A DNA stretch of 64,000 nt from Rhyacichthys aspro (Eukaryota; Chordata; Actinopteri; Gobiiformes; Rhyacichthyidae), in the NCBI GenBank assembly GCA_036850595.1, contig CM072151.1, positions 18,515,307 through 18,579,306 on the forward strand, written 5' to 3'. The notes below the pieces were generated by a model, which saw nothing but the letters and a program-made list of their open reading frames with translations, ran no database searches and had not been told where the DNA came from. The position numbers were made by a program, and so were the translations under genes. Positions 26,246 to 38,530 of the stretch are shown here, piece by piece. Position 1 is the stretch's first letter. Each line of letters opens with the position of its first letter.

Positions 26246-28018
26246 ATAACGCGACTATGAATATGTCATAATCTACGTAAATTCATCTAATTTACACCTG
26301 CACTTATTGTATTTTCCCCATTATCAGCCATACATAATATAAAACCTGTCTTGCTTCTGTCTGCTTTTGTAAATTACAATCATTTGCTGTTATATATACA
26401 ACTATACAATAACAACAATATACAACATGCATCTATACAACTCTATATCTAAATCTTGTAGAGTCCATTCTACAAAATACTATACTAGCCCTGTACCTTG
26501 TAATTGGTTCATATGTGAACATCCTAATACAAGATATGCTGAAGTGATAAGAAGGCATTTTATTTCATCATCCCAGTTTAACGGTCCAACTGTGTGATGT
26601 CTGCATTTTCCAGCGTTATCACAGATCTGCAGCTTTGAGAGAAACCAGGCCCCTCAAATGCGTGTTCATTAAAAGCTTATGAGCTCCAAAAATGGCAGTC
26701 CATGGGTTTAGTGAGGGGCTAACTTCTGCGGCTTTCACCCAAGGCGAGAAAAGGATGTTACATGAACAGTCATCCACTTCAGAAGGAGAAAATGAAAACA
26801 CTTGATAAAAATTGCCTTCTCTCTGCAGCGGTGTTGAGGTTTTGACATCGCTTCAAGTGGTCAGTAGGGTCGCTCTCCATCAATAAACATGAGCCCTCAA
26901 CTTGTTATTTAGCCAGGACAAGTAATGGACCACTTTCTGTGTTAAAAAAAATAAAAAAAATAACGAGAAACAGCGGACAAAAAGATCCTCTGAGAAACAT
27001 TCGACAGATCTCTCTGTTCTCTTGAGAAGACTAACGGAATCTAGCCTGGAGACAGAGAAGCAGCAGGGAACTCACTTAGTAATTGTCAAAAAGTAATATT
27101 TACTGTATGTTGCACACCATTTTGAATACATTTTGAAATACTACTTGGCTTGTAGGTGATAGTTGTGAATGTACTTTTTTGTATTATTTTTCTGTGTAAG
27201 TAGATGTATCCAGCGCAGCTTTTCAGCAACCATTGATTCTATGTTGACAGGTGGTGCAGAACAACAGCCAATGGGAGCGGTGCTTATTTGACATCTCCTT
27301 CTATGCAAGAATGTGATTGGCAAATGCTTTCAGTATGTGCTTAACGTTTTCATCTTTTAAAATCCTTGAAAATAAAGCCTAGATGACGTCTTTTGATTTC
27401 ATTTTTACACAGATGAGTTCTATTACAATGTGCTGTTAGGTTGTCTTGTTAGCATGTTATGCCTCCCATACAGCCTTCGGTTTTGTATTTTACCTGCCAT
27501 CATGTTCCAAATGATCTGTGCTGAGAAGTACATTGGGTTTTGTTTTTTTTTCCCTTTTGCTGCAATACTGTCAGTGGTTGAAGTAGCAACAGGACAGAGA
27601 CATCGGGGTCACATATTAGCTCTTAATTTGATTCACTAGCTTTGGACTTACATTAGCTGGTGTTGCTACATGTTATGCAACTACACATTTTGTAGATGTC
27701 CTTGGATTCATGTCGGAACATTTATATTTGAGATCTTTGTATAGTCAGATTATGTATCGTGTTGATTGTAGAATCTATTTATCATATTCAATAGTACTTA
27801 CTGCGAGTTCACAAACTTAATAAAATCCTTCTCGTACTACAGACATCAGATTTGATTTCTCCCGACCCTCTGCACGTTCAGAGAAATGGTTTGGCAGTTA
27901 TTGGCCTGCTCTTCTCTTCTACAGTTACTCATGCAAACAATATGGTGTTGCTCTCAATGGATAAAATGACCTGGTGATTGTTGGTTACTGGCAGGCCTCA
28001 TCCACGTATTGATTTAAA

Positions 28019-28846
28019 CAGGGTTCCAACGGGTGCTTGAAATCCTTGAAAAAAAGTCATTGAATTTTGGAGTAAGTGCTTGAAAGTGCTTGAAATTCTG
28101 AATAATATAATAATTCACAATTTTACTGAGAACATTTTTAAAAAAATGTTGCCCCTTAAAGAAAATAACATCGCTTGTGTCTGCACGTGTGGCTATAGAT
28201 TAATCTGCCAGTGTTTTTGGATGTGCGCCCTCTGATCTGTTGGATCAATTGAAACACTTTACATGTGGGGCAAAGTGGCATATCTCACCATGTTTGGGAT
28301 TGCTCAAAGATTTGATAATACATCCAAACAAAATCTTTAAGAATGAAGCTTTTTGATGACACAAGTTTCATTTTTGGGTGAACTATCCCTTGTCTGTGCA
28401 CCAATGTAGCAGAGTGGTTAGTGCTCCAGCTTCATAGCAAGAAGGTTGTGTGTTCAAACCCCAGCCAACTGTCTGCATGTCCTCCATGTGTCTGTCTGGG
28501 TTCTCTGACTTCCTCCTACCTTCCATTGGTCAACTCTAGAGTGAGAGTGAATGGTTGTCTGTCAGTGTTCATCTCTAAGTGTCAGCCCTGCAACTAACTG
28601 GCCATTGTCCAGGGTGTACTCCGCCCAAGTCCCAAATCTGCTGGGATAGGCTCCAGCCACCCGTGACTAATGGGACTAAGTGGTAGAAAAAAAAAAGATT
28701 GAATGAAGGATTTAAATGAGGAAAAACTACATACAGTATGTGTATGTCAACATGTAATTTACTGCAGTTGTAAAGAGCTTGAAAAACATGAAAACACACC
28801 TTAATAAGTGCTGGAATTTGAACTTAGAAAAGGTGTAAGAATCCTG
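28019..28846 (+). mobile_element. Composite non-autonomous TIR element with TTTAAA target duplication
   Basis: The element starts CAGGGTTCCAAC and ends GTAAGAATCCTG, so the 12-bp termini are inverted repeats with 9 of 12 matches. It is flanked on both sides by tttaaa (28013-28018 and 28847-28852). The ends carry the '(c/g)cttgaaa...gtgcttgaa' and 'gtgctggaatttgaactt' text of a widespread fish repeat. The middle holds other repeats: a ttttgggtgaactatccctt end (about 28369-28391) and a tRNA-derived SINE (28399-28710). It is thus an older element that received later insertions. There is no transposase frame. Confidence 0.7.
28399..28710 (+). mobile_element. tRNA-derived SINE, near full length
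   Basis: The head contains a Pol III A box TAGCAGAGTGG at 28407-28417 and a B box GTTCAAACC at 28452-28460, about the tRNA-like spacing. The body has the fish SINE text (tctgtctgggttctctgactt, ctgcaactaactggcc, tgtccagggtgtactccgccc), and the tail reads gctgggataggctccagcc followed by a run of A. It is inserted inside the composite element 28019-28846. I did not find a clear target duplication. Confidence 0.75.
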
Positions 28847-30589
28847 TTTAAAGTAAAAGGCTTTCTGTGATTATTTGTAACAGAACTTCTGGCAAGTCAA
28901 GTTAGGGTGGTACACTATAAAGTTTAAAATACTTTTTCCAAACATATTAACATACTACATTATATATATTATAATGAGCCATGGATTTCTAGTTCGGATA
29001 GGCTGTTTTCTTCAGTTTCTTCATTTGCTAAAGCACTTAAGCAATTCAAAACATTCAAAACAATTAATGATACTGTCTCTTATACAATGTTGACATCAAA
29101 ATGTGTCATAATTAAATTGAATAGAAGCACTGGATCAAAGCATTGTGCCATTCAAACAGTTATAACAATGCACTGTCCACTTCATATCTCTGTTTACTGA
29201 AGCTTTACATCCCAACCGTCCTTTTAGTTGAATGAGTTTTATAACAGAGGTATAGTCTTTACAAGGTTAATTGTCTGGGCATGTTTTAGAACATTGTGTT
29301 TTTGCTTTAATTGAGCTACAGCTATTACCAACAAGCAGCTTGAACAAAATTGTTTCAAATTATACTTGTTTGCGCTGTGATGCAATATGTTTTTGTCAAT
29401 GGGCATAAAGCAGCATGACAAAGAAAAACAGCTCCTTATTTGTCCTGTCTTTGGAGGCTCAGGTGTATAATCAGTGCTGCTCCACTATCACACCAACCGT
29501 CAAGGAAACAAGAAAGTGGTTTGATTAACTCTTGGAGCGATTCACGTATGTATCCTCTGCCAGCTTAATGAGGCATCCCACTTTAGTGTGAGAATGAAAG
29601 TTCACAGCGAGACGGAAGCTTTCGCATTAAATCCGCCGACGACTCTCTGCCTCTTACCCTTAGGTCAAGAGGTGACAGCTCAAAGAGGGCCTTAAATCAT
29701 GAGAACCGCGTTACCTTTCAGTGGAGCTGCACAGACGCACCTACATTAAGTCAGTAAAGTCTGTGGATTTATCCGGATCTGAATGCTCCCTATGTATTGC
29801 ATTTAAATAAGCCCATCGTTGGGTTTTAGCACGTGGCTGCAGTGTGAGCAACAGTCAGACAAGTGGGTTAAGGGTAGAGCGCTAGAAGCGGACGTTATTC
29901 AGGACTTTGAGACACATTCACTTACCAGACTGAAGTTTCTCCTCTACCCACAGTCGAACCTCTTACTCTATAACATTGCTTGGCAGAAGAGTAAAAGACA
30001 TATTCTTCCTCAGGCGGTGAAGATGGATGAGAAGTTGCGACATAAAGCCTCCAGAGAGTCAACATTATACAGCATTTGGGGGTGTAATGAATACATTGGT
30101 AACCACAGAAACTAAAGCTTTACATTTAATGTTCTTTTTTCGGTGAGAGATTGACCTCCGTTTCGCTCTTATAAAACTTTCATTGCAAACTCTACCTCCA
30201 AAAAGTTGACTTTAAAATTTCACAAAAAATAACAAATACAGGTTGATAGTCACGCTGTCTATAGAAAAGTTTGTTAAAAAGTAGGTGCTGTATGGAATTC
30301 TGAGGGAAACCAGGTAGAATTAGGCAAAATTGAAAGTTATTAAGATCAACCATTATAGACATAAGGAACCAAAGTCAACAAGATATTGATATGTATATTA
30401 TGCTTTGGTTCTGAAATTTGAAATGTTAACATTTAAAATTGTAAAGGCTGAGTCATAAAGAACAATAGAAACACTTTTTTTGAAGAACATTCTGGATAAT
30501 TGAAAGTAACTAAAGTTACTTTATGGATTTGTACCTTCTAAAGAACTGTGTCTCATTATGTCTCAATATTTAACGTATGTGTGTCTGAA

Positions 30590-30616
30590 TAGTTAGATAG
30601 TTAGATAGATAGATAG
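30590..30616. repeat. Short TAGA/TTAGA simple repeat
   Basis: The run tagttagatagttagatagatagatag. It is followed by tgctgtcacagtgctgtcag, a small imperfect duplication. Confidence 0.85.
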
Positions 30617-31880
30617 TGCTGTCACAGTGCTGTCAGTTAAAAAGTGAGTATCTGGTAAGCACACTGTGTATTAAAGAGGGGGTGTTCTTTCTTTTTCATG
30701 CTGGTTTCCATCAAAATGACTTTTGTTTCAATTCAGTCAATTTTCAACCTTTTAATACCAGCAATTTTAGGTCCACTTTTTAGTTGGTGGAACAACTAGC
30801 AACATTAGTGTCTCATCACAAAGTTGTGTCAGTGGAGAAACAACTGGAGACATCACTCTTTATCTGCCATTTATTACATGTAGTGTATTCTACCAATTTA
30901 CTTATTCTACCAATTAGTTGTCTCCTTTAAATAGAAAAATGTAAATGTGTTAACAGATGTCAGTCTCCGAAGCTAGACACAGCTGAAAAGATAAGTCTAA
31001 AGAAAAAACAAAACAAAAAAAACCCCAAAAAACCCAACAACAAAAAGGCAAAAACCTAAAACATTTTTATGTGAGCAAAACTCCTTCAAATAATTCAAAG
31101 ACATGCAAAAACTTAAGTTGTTTCTTCAAATTCACTTTATGTAAAATGAAAAAAAACCCCAAAAACTTTCATTTTAATTGGTTGAGGTTAACCTGACTCT
31201 GCCAGATAGAACTCTTCTGCAGTACGTAGTCTGCTCCACAGAACCATCTGGGAGGGCTCCAGTTGAAAGCATTTGTAAAAGGCATCAATACATAACTGAT
31301 CTTTGATTGAATTTATCAACCACAGTTTTATCCAGCGGCATGCTTATGTTCGGTAAAATGGTTGCTACATCTTCGTACCTAAAACACACACAGACCTGTC
31401 AGTGCTGCTCCATCATTGGACGCACTGGCCAAGTTTGACCATGGTTTGGATGCAAATACTTTGCTTGGAGCAGTTCAAGATGGATTTTTGCGAGTTTATA
31501 AACTCACAAATCTCACGAGAATCCAGCTGCAGCACAAGGTTATTAGAAGGTAACCCCTCACTAAAACCCTTGTGGATTGTAAATGCACGGTCTCTCTTGG
31601 TTTATTGAAGTCAAATCCAGAGGTTGTTGAGAAGAGCAGAGAACAGAAATAGACATTAACCAACGTGTCAACATTAGCATTAAATGAAACGCAAATGAAC
31701 TGAAGTGTTATTTCACGTGCGTGGAAGTTAATGCAGATTTCCCGAGAAACAGTAGCTTTGTAATTGATATTAAAGCATTGCTAAAAAAAAAAAAAACTCT
31801 TGGCAAAGCATGAATTCAAACAAGTTATCAGTTTGGCTAAAGCTCCCATGAGTCCACCACTGAGGCGACCTGATTCGGAG

Positions 31881-32240
31881 ACAACTTGTTTTGTGATAGA
31901 TCTTCGGATGCACGTCTCTCATACAGTTCGACAAATCAAGTGGAGTAATTAGCGCCACTACCGCACCGAGTTTTTATCTCGCCGGAGCCGTTGTGGCAGC
32001 TCACACGCCCCGTACTAAATCAATTAACATTCATTTATTAATCTCTCCCAGACAGCAGATAGCGAGGCCCGTTTCAAGTGTCTGTGATCACTTCCAGCGC
32101 GTTACCATGTCCAATGAGGTTCACAGGCGCAGCTGGGTCGTATGGAAATGAAGAACACTGCACTAATGTGGGACGTAACCCGCTTAAACAATGACACTGT
32201 AGACAGCATTTTGGATGGGGCATAGTTAAAGGGACTCTTA
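31881..32240. promoter_or_regulatory. Candidate conserved non-coding element
   Basis: A non-repetitive stretch with balanced base composition, flanked by poly(A)-rich DNA (31781-31797 and 32240-32253). It contains homeodomain cores (gtaattagcg, atcaattaac, tttattaatc), a Pou/Sox-like atggaaatgaag and agcgaggc/gcgcag words. The texture is like vertebrate developmental enhancers. No exon signals or repeats were seen. Function is inferred only. Confidence 0.25.
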
Positions 32241-32735
32241 AAAAAAAAAAAAAGTCATGTAATTTATTAAAAAATGTATTATTAGCAATAGCATGGCAGT
32301 AGTGTGGAAAAAAGCAAAGGAGTGCTTTTTTGGATTTTTGAGTTTGTGGCAGATGTTAATTATATATGCTCTATGCTCTATAGACTTAGTTGCAGTAGGT
32401 CTTGACTCCCCCTAGAGGTACAAAATGATATCATGTCACTGTACAATTCTTTTGTTGGCTCTGGAAGGAAATTCTCATGTAATTGTGGGGTTAAAGTCCT
32501 GAATAAGGGGCAATGTATGTTTATAATGAAACTAACATTAACCAATTAAACTTTGATTCACAGTAAACAGGACAGAAACTCATTTCTTTTTTCTCCACGA
32601 CTACCTCAGGAAGTCCTATGGTCCTGTTTTTTTGTATGTCAGTTAACCACTAGAACTTTCGATAGTGGACTTAGACACAGCTAGCTAAAAATCATTTGTC
32701 TCTTTTGCCAGACCTATTAAAAAGAAATAACTATT

Positions 32736-33074
32736 CATTTTCTTTTCATTTTCTATTAGTCCCGTTGTGGGGGGTGGCTGGAGCCTATCCCAGCAGCTTT
32801 GGGCCTCAGGCGGGGGACTAAGGCCCAAAGCTGCCTTAGTGACTGAATGGCTCCAGACCTGGACAGTGTACCTGGACAGTGTACCACCAGTTCATCGCAG
32901 GGTTAACACTTGACGAACATTGACAGACAACCATTCACTCTCACATTCATTCACTAGGGATACTTAAGAGTTGCCAATTGCCCTCTACATGCATGTCTTT
33001 GGGCGGTGGGAGGAAGCCGGAGTACCCAGAGAGAACCCACAGTGATGCGGGGAGGACATGCAGACTCCTCACAG
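32736..33074 (-). mobile_element. 5'-truncated SINE with 15-bp target duplication
   Basis: On the minus strand this is the same SINE family as 28399-28710 (acatgcatgtagagg..., ccagg(t)..., gggataggctccagcc). The tRNA-like head with the A and B boxes is missing, a usual 5' truncation. The flanks are a perfect target duplication, aaagaaataactatt at 32721-32735 and 33075-33089, which shows LINE-mediated retroposition and a rather recent insertion. Inside, near its 3' end, are a perfect 13-bp inverted repeat (32793-32805 against 32822-32834) and a 13-bp tandem duplication cctggacagtgta (32858-32870, 32871-32883), both foreign to the other copy. Confidence 0.85.
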
Positions 33075-35999
33075 AAAGAAATAACTATTTTCAGGAAAAA
33101 GTTGGGGAAATTGTATTGTTTTTAAAATGTACCTAACTGACATAACAAATCCATTCATCATGCTTCTACAAGCTACAGTGAGTTCAAAACCTTTGTGGAG
33201 TAAACCTGCCTCTGAACTAGCAGCTAAATGCTAGCATCACATGAATTAAAAATTTCTGGCATAGTGAGCAACAACGGAAAAAGTACAGATAGGTTTATAA
33301 GTTTGAAGAATGTAGGTTTGATTTTATTATTTTATTTCATTTGATTTTATTTATTTATGTTTATTAGAACACCCAGTGTACATCGGTTTCAAAATAACAA
33401 TGGCTGTATGTCCTGTTTTAATATGGCTCTCCAGCTCCTGTAGTTGTCATTGCTCACTTAACTTTGTTTACGTCCAGTTGTGTATTTTTCAGGTAGCTAT
33501 AGCTGTAGTGTAGTCCACTCATCTCTGCAATTCAACACTTTAGACTTACACTTCTTTAGCATAGACTCAAGAATGTTTTTCCAACAAATACTGACATATT
33601 CTGGTGCGTCTGTGTAGCACAGAGGTATAATATGTATTATACAATGTGAGGAATAGATAAATTCTTCTTGGACTGTTTGTGGCAGAAACAAACTGAGCTG
33701 CAGTTGTATGGATTCCAAGGACAACACTTTCTGACAGAATGATATTTTCATTTCATCATTTCATATATGTTTCATATAGCGCTTGTGCTGCTACACAAAG
33801 GGATTTACGCTCTTCTTTATTTCAATTATTGGCATCATATCCAAGCTATGAATGCATGACTGCTCCAGTTAAGAATGGTCTGTTGATGTCTCAGAAGAAT
33901 AGTGTTGTGTTGACATTTCATTTTTATAGATGTATAGTGTTACTGCAGCATTTCTCATATGTTGTTTGAGTTTAACTGTTGCAACAGACCCAGTAATTCC
34001 ACGTACAAGGAGTGCTGATGAGTACATCTGGATGGAATCACACAGGGCCACAGCTCGGCACATTCGGTCGTCCATGTTGCGCCCCCCCCCAACACCCGCT
34101 GTGTTTCTGATGGCCTATCAGAAGGTGCCTCCTGAGTAATTATCCTCATTGACAGTCCTCACTCTTCACGCAGCGAAGAGAAAAAGGTATTATTCCTGGA
34201 TGAAGCGCCGTATTTACTGCAATAATGTTCAGATGATCAAATGTAAACTAAAAAAAAAGTTTTAAAAGATAATGAATGTTAGTTACAGGCTCACGTGGAC
34301 TGTTCTGTGTACTTTGTGCAGAGTTGAACTGAAATGGGAAATAACACTGAATGAGGGTACTTGTGCACTTAGTCCATTTAGTGTAGAGCATTTCACATGT
34401 ATCTATAATTATTCCCATGGTCATCTGTGTATAAAAACTACTCGCTCTAACTGTTCACAAACAACCTTGTTTTGGGCTTACATTGGGAGCTCCTCTTTGC
34501 AAAAATACTGAGCAGAACAGAGAAAGAAGGATGAGTGCAGAAGAATTATCGAATGAGTGGCCATTTTGCTCTTTACTCAAGGTTGCCATTTTTCAAAAGA
34601 TAATGGATCAGTTTCTAGACACATTGAAGAAAAAGATTTCTTTGCTCTTGCGGAATTTACTTGAAAAATGTGAGCGTGTGCATCTGTTTGTTTGAATATT
34701 GTGCAATGTGTCATGATTCAACTGTGCCCCAGAAATCTGCTCAATACCCCTAACAGACCCTTGTCATATGACGTCAATCTATCATGTGATTATAACACTT
34801 CCGTTGATATGAAGACAGTTATGAGCAGTTGTTCAGTGTTTCCATGGTTTATGTGTCAAAACAGGCACAGTCTCTAGGGCACACATATGGGTCATTTACA
34901 CAACACCAAAAAAGCAATCGCTGGCCCGTACAGTAATGAATACAATCTCCATTTACAGTTACAAAGTAAATACTTTAGTTACTATCATCATCAGATAATT
35001 ATAACGATAAGTAAGTTATATTTTGAGTGAACAGGATTATTATATTAAACTTTACCACTGACAGTGATGAATAGTAAACCAGACAACATCATAACTACAT
35101 CAGTAATTATTCATTTTTAGGAATTCAGGAATTGCGTGTGTCATTGTGTAGCCTGTAATCAAATAACTTGACACAACTATCACCAGCTGCCACTGGTAGT
35201 GTATCTGCCAGGCCAATAGGGGCACTGTCAATCCAGCTGCTGCTAATTGCTAGTATTTACACACAAAAGAAGTAAAGGCAGAGGTTTGTTCCAAAACAGA
35301 CAACTTTTTAAACATTAAGCACTGAAGAACTTAAATGTCGAAAAACTATTTCAATATTGTTGCTCTTCTTGCTGTGAGTAGCCAGTAGCCAATAGCCGTC
35401 AAGGACCGGCCGTTTTATATTTACAGTTTATATGACATTGAAGAGGATGACGTCCTCAAACAAACAAAACTCTTTCTAGTTACAGTTTACTGCAGTCAAT
35501 ACACGCTGTCTTTGTGTAAATAAAAAAGCACTGACAAATATAAAATGTGTAATAGTCTGTGGGTTTGCTAGTCTAGTTAAGCTATGTTACGCTTGTGTTC
35601 ACTCCAAGAATGTGAAGAGTAAGGACTGTGATGTGGGAGACTATTTATTTTTTTAACTGGGAAAGTTTTATTGAGATTGTAGGGGGTTTTTTTTCAAGGG
35701 AGTTTTTGTGCATATTTCAGGACCTTAGCAGTTAGAAGCAATTACTGTAGATCTGCTCAACATTAATTGCCGTCATGTTCTCTAGCGCTTGTCACATGTT
35801 TTATTCACCTCTTACAGTTAACCATCTTTTAAAAACCAAAAAACAAAGCTAAATAATCAAAACACATGACCCAAGCACTGTTCGTCTGCTATCACTGACA
35901 GCAGCAGCTTTTCAATCCACTGGCCCAGTTCTGGACATGTAAGACCTGTAGTTACTGCCGACATGAAAAACTTAAAGCCGACTTGAAGTGTGAGCAGAA

Positions 36000-36700
36000 A
36001 CCCTGGTGTCAAACACAGTAGCAGCGCTCAGTCTCAGAGTCCTTGACCCGGTGAGCACCTCCGCTGTGCGCCGAAGGTTTCACGTCCGTACGCGCTGGGA
36101 CGGCTCGGATGTGGGTCTCAGAGCGATCTAAGCGCTACCCAGGCAACTCTGACTCACTCATTACATCACTGCCTTCAGCCAAGCCAAGGACGCACAAAAT
36201 CAATGCTCCTGATGCAAATGCTCAGTGGGAATTCACTTTCAAGCTAATAACATTAAGCTCAGAGCACTGCCATGACGACCCACATTGTAATGTTATGTAA
36301 ATCTGACCATATGACAGCTTCATTTAAATTGGAGTGCGCCAGATTATGCACGATAGTGGCCCATTTTGCTCCCTTGTACTCATCTGCTTCCCGGTAAATA
36401 ATTCAGGCCATAATTCCGCGTATTAGAAGAAGACATTCAAAAATGCCGAAGCAGGCCCCCAGAGACTTTAACGCTGGAATTTTATGCAGAGGGAAGAAAT
36501 TGGAGGGTACATGATGTTGGCTGGAGGGCCCATCACTCATCAATTTGTTTGTAAACACCAGATTTATGTGCACTAAAGCCAGTCCTCGGATAAACCGCTG
36601 CAGGGCCCCGCGTTCGCTTTCTCTCTCATAACGACGCACACACACACACACAGGCACGTATCGCCCGCAGCATATTTAGGAAAAATTACGAGGAAATCTC
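36000..36700. promoter_or_regulatory. Candidate conserved non-coding element
   Basis: A stretch of about 700 bp with raised GC, no interspersed repeat, and many binding-site-like words (ggtaaataattcaggccataattcc, tttgtttgtaaacacc forkhead-like at about 36543-36558, taattc, atttatgtgcac). It contains the CpG-bearing cgtccgtacgcgctgggacgg at 36083-36103. Open frames here are short and unrecognised. Its position is about 6 kb downstream of lpp and 25 kb upstream of tprg1. The CNE call is inference. Confidence 0.3.
36637..36652. repeat. Dinucleotide repeat (CA)8
   Basis: Eight CA units at the edge of the candidate conserved block 36000-36700. Confidence 0.9.
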
Positions 36701-38199
36701 CACGTTGCCTGCATGCCAAAAGCTGGAGTTTACAACAGGGATGAATACACAGCGCTCACTTCAGGGACTCGTCAGAACAAGCGCTCAAAACCAGGAAATG
36801 ACACTTGCGCACGGATTATAAAAGTATTCTGGTGCTTCTCATTTTGAGTCATCTTAAAGGTCAACGCTGTGTTTCTGAACTCATCTGTGCTATTTAGAGA
36901 TGACCTTTACAGAGATGGTAGCGGCTGTGGGCACAGTTTGACAAATCTATTAACAAGATCTCATTAATACAAACACGGGCCACTGTTATAGTATATGTTA
37001 TCTGTCTCAATCAAATGAATCATAAATAAATAAATCATGTACATTTTTTTCATCTTTTATACCTCTTTAATGTAAATGATGCTCTGTTGAAGTCTCACTG
37101 ATGCTAAACATGGCTTCAGACAATATTACCCTTGGCCTTTTAAATATTGCTTTCTAGCAGGAGCTTTAGAGTAAGAGATGTGTGTGACTTTGATAGAGGG
37201 TTCAGCGCTGGGGCAGTAACAGAGGCGGCTCACTCCGACTGCTCCAGTGGCTCTACTCTGAATGAAGTGACACCCGCCTTAGATCAGATGAACCTCTGCA
37301 GCAACAGCGTCAGCACCGGCGTGTGATGAGCCCGATACATGTGGATTACATAAGAAAAAACACAAAAAAGACAAGTGCTTCTTTGATCTGCGAGGTTAGG
37401 AGTAGTCGAGAAAGATAAAAAAAAACAAAACAAAACATGAGGTATGCCCATTGAGAATCTGTACAGTTATGAGTGATTCGAGCAGTATTGGTCAAAAATA
37501 TCTGAACACAAAAGAGGAAATTCACAAACTCACTGAAATCCATCTTGAACTGCTCTCAGTGAAGCATCTACTCATGTACTCAAGTTTTTTATCTAAAGTA
37601 CCTGCCCTTTGCAAGCACTTTCCATAGAAGCCCTCCCTGATTATTCTCTGTCAAGTCATGTTAACAGAGGCCATGACTGAGAAGAATATTGTGACAGTGA
37701 GTGACAATAGCAAGAGATGCAGCTAATAAAGCTAACCCTTGACGCTAATTTATTGATTATTAATATTTGGCGCAATGAATATGCAGAGACGTTTCTACCA
37801 TCCATCACTATGGCAGCACTGACTAGGATGGCGTCCTGCTGTTAAAATGTGTGGATAGCTTTGCCAACCACACATGCTAAAGTCTTATTGGACTGTTCTA
37901 ACTCTGTACGGAGTAATTTTCTTTTCTCAGCAATGACGATGCAGCCATCACAAAACCAATAATTATTTACTACAATATTGTCCATCTTTTTTATACATCT
38001 TTTTTATTCATACTATTTAATACTTTATTTAACCAAACGCATCAGATCCACTGTAGATATTTAGTCCGTAGAGTTTCCTTTGGTCTCCTCTGCACATTTG
38101 CTTTGCTGTTTCAGTTGATCAGGGTGGAAATGAACTGCTGTGTGACTTGAGCTGATTTGCAGCTCACAAGTAAAGATGACAAATGGAAAGGATTAAATC

Positions 38200-38530
38200 A
38201 AGCGGGTCTCGGAAAGGCGACTTTGGAATTTAAACGCGGCCTTTAAATTATTCTAACAACTCCATCAGCAGTAAGCATACTTCACAGCCGAGTGCATTTG
38301 CTGATCACGGTCACAAAAAAGGGAGACTGCACACTGTGTCTGGTGTAATTAAAGGCTTCTCCCGGAGGTCCACTCAGAAGACTATTGACAGTGTAGATTT
38401 CTATTAAGCAGGTGATTCCGATCGGTGTAAGGAGCTGTGGGGGATGCACAGCACAAGTGTAGAGAAAATAAATAAGAGCTGCGAGAGTGTGGAGCGATTG
38501 GCCACTGCTCAAGGGCCTTTAAATGACTCT
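38200..38530. promoter_or_regulatory. Candidate conserved non-coding element
   Basis: A balanced-composition, non-repetitive block (aacgcggcctttaaattattc..., gtgtaattaaaggcttctcccgg..., tattaagcaggtgattccgatcgg). It contains TAATTA-type cores and an E-box CAGGTG. A 76-codon minus frame (38282-38512) crosses it without a known domain. Regulatory function is inferred from texture. Confidence 0.25.

Larger units (their letters stand above)
22516..31880. other. Intergenic, tprg1-lpp interval, middle part
   Basis: AT-rich DNA without a supportable exon. Recognised items are a decayed interspersed repeat near 25996-26245, a composite TIR element at 28019-28846 with a nested SINE, a short TAGA/TTAGA repeat at 30590-30616 and an A-rich low-complexity patch around 31000-31060. 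Scattered plus- and minus-strand frames of 60-98 codons show nothing recognisable. Confidence 0.5.
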
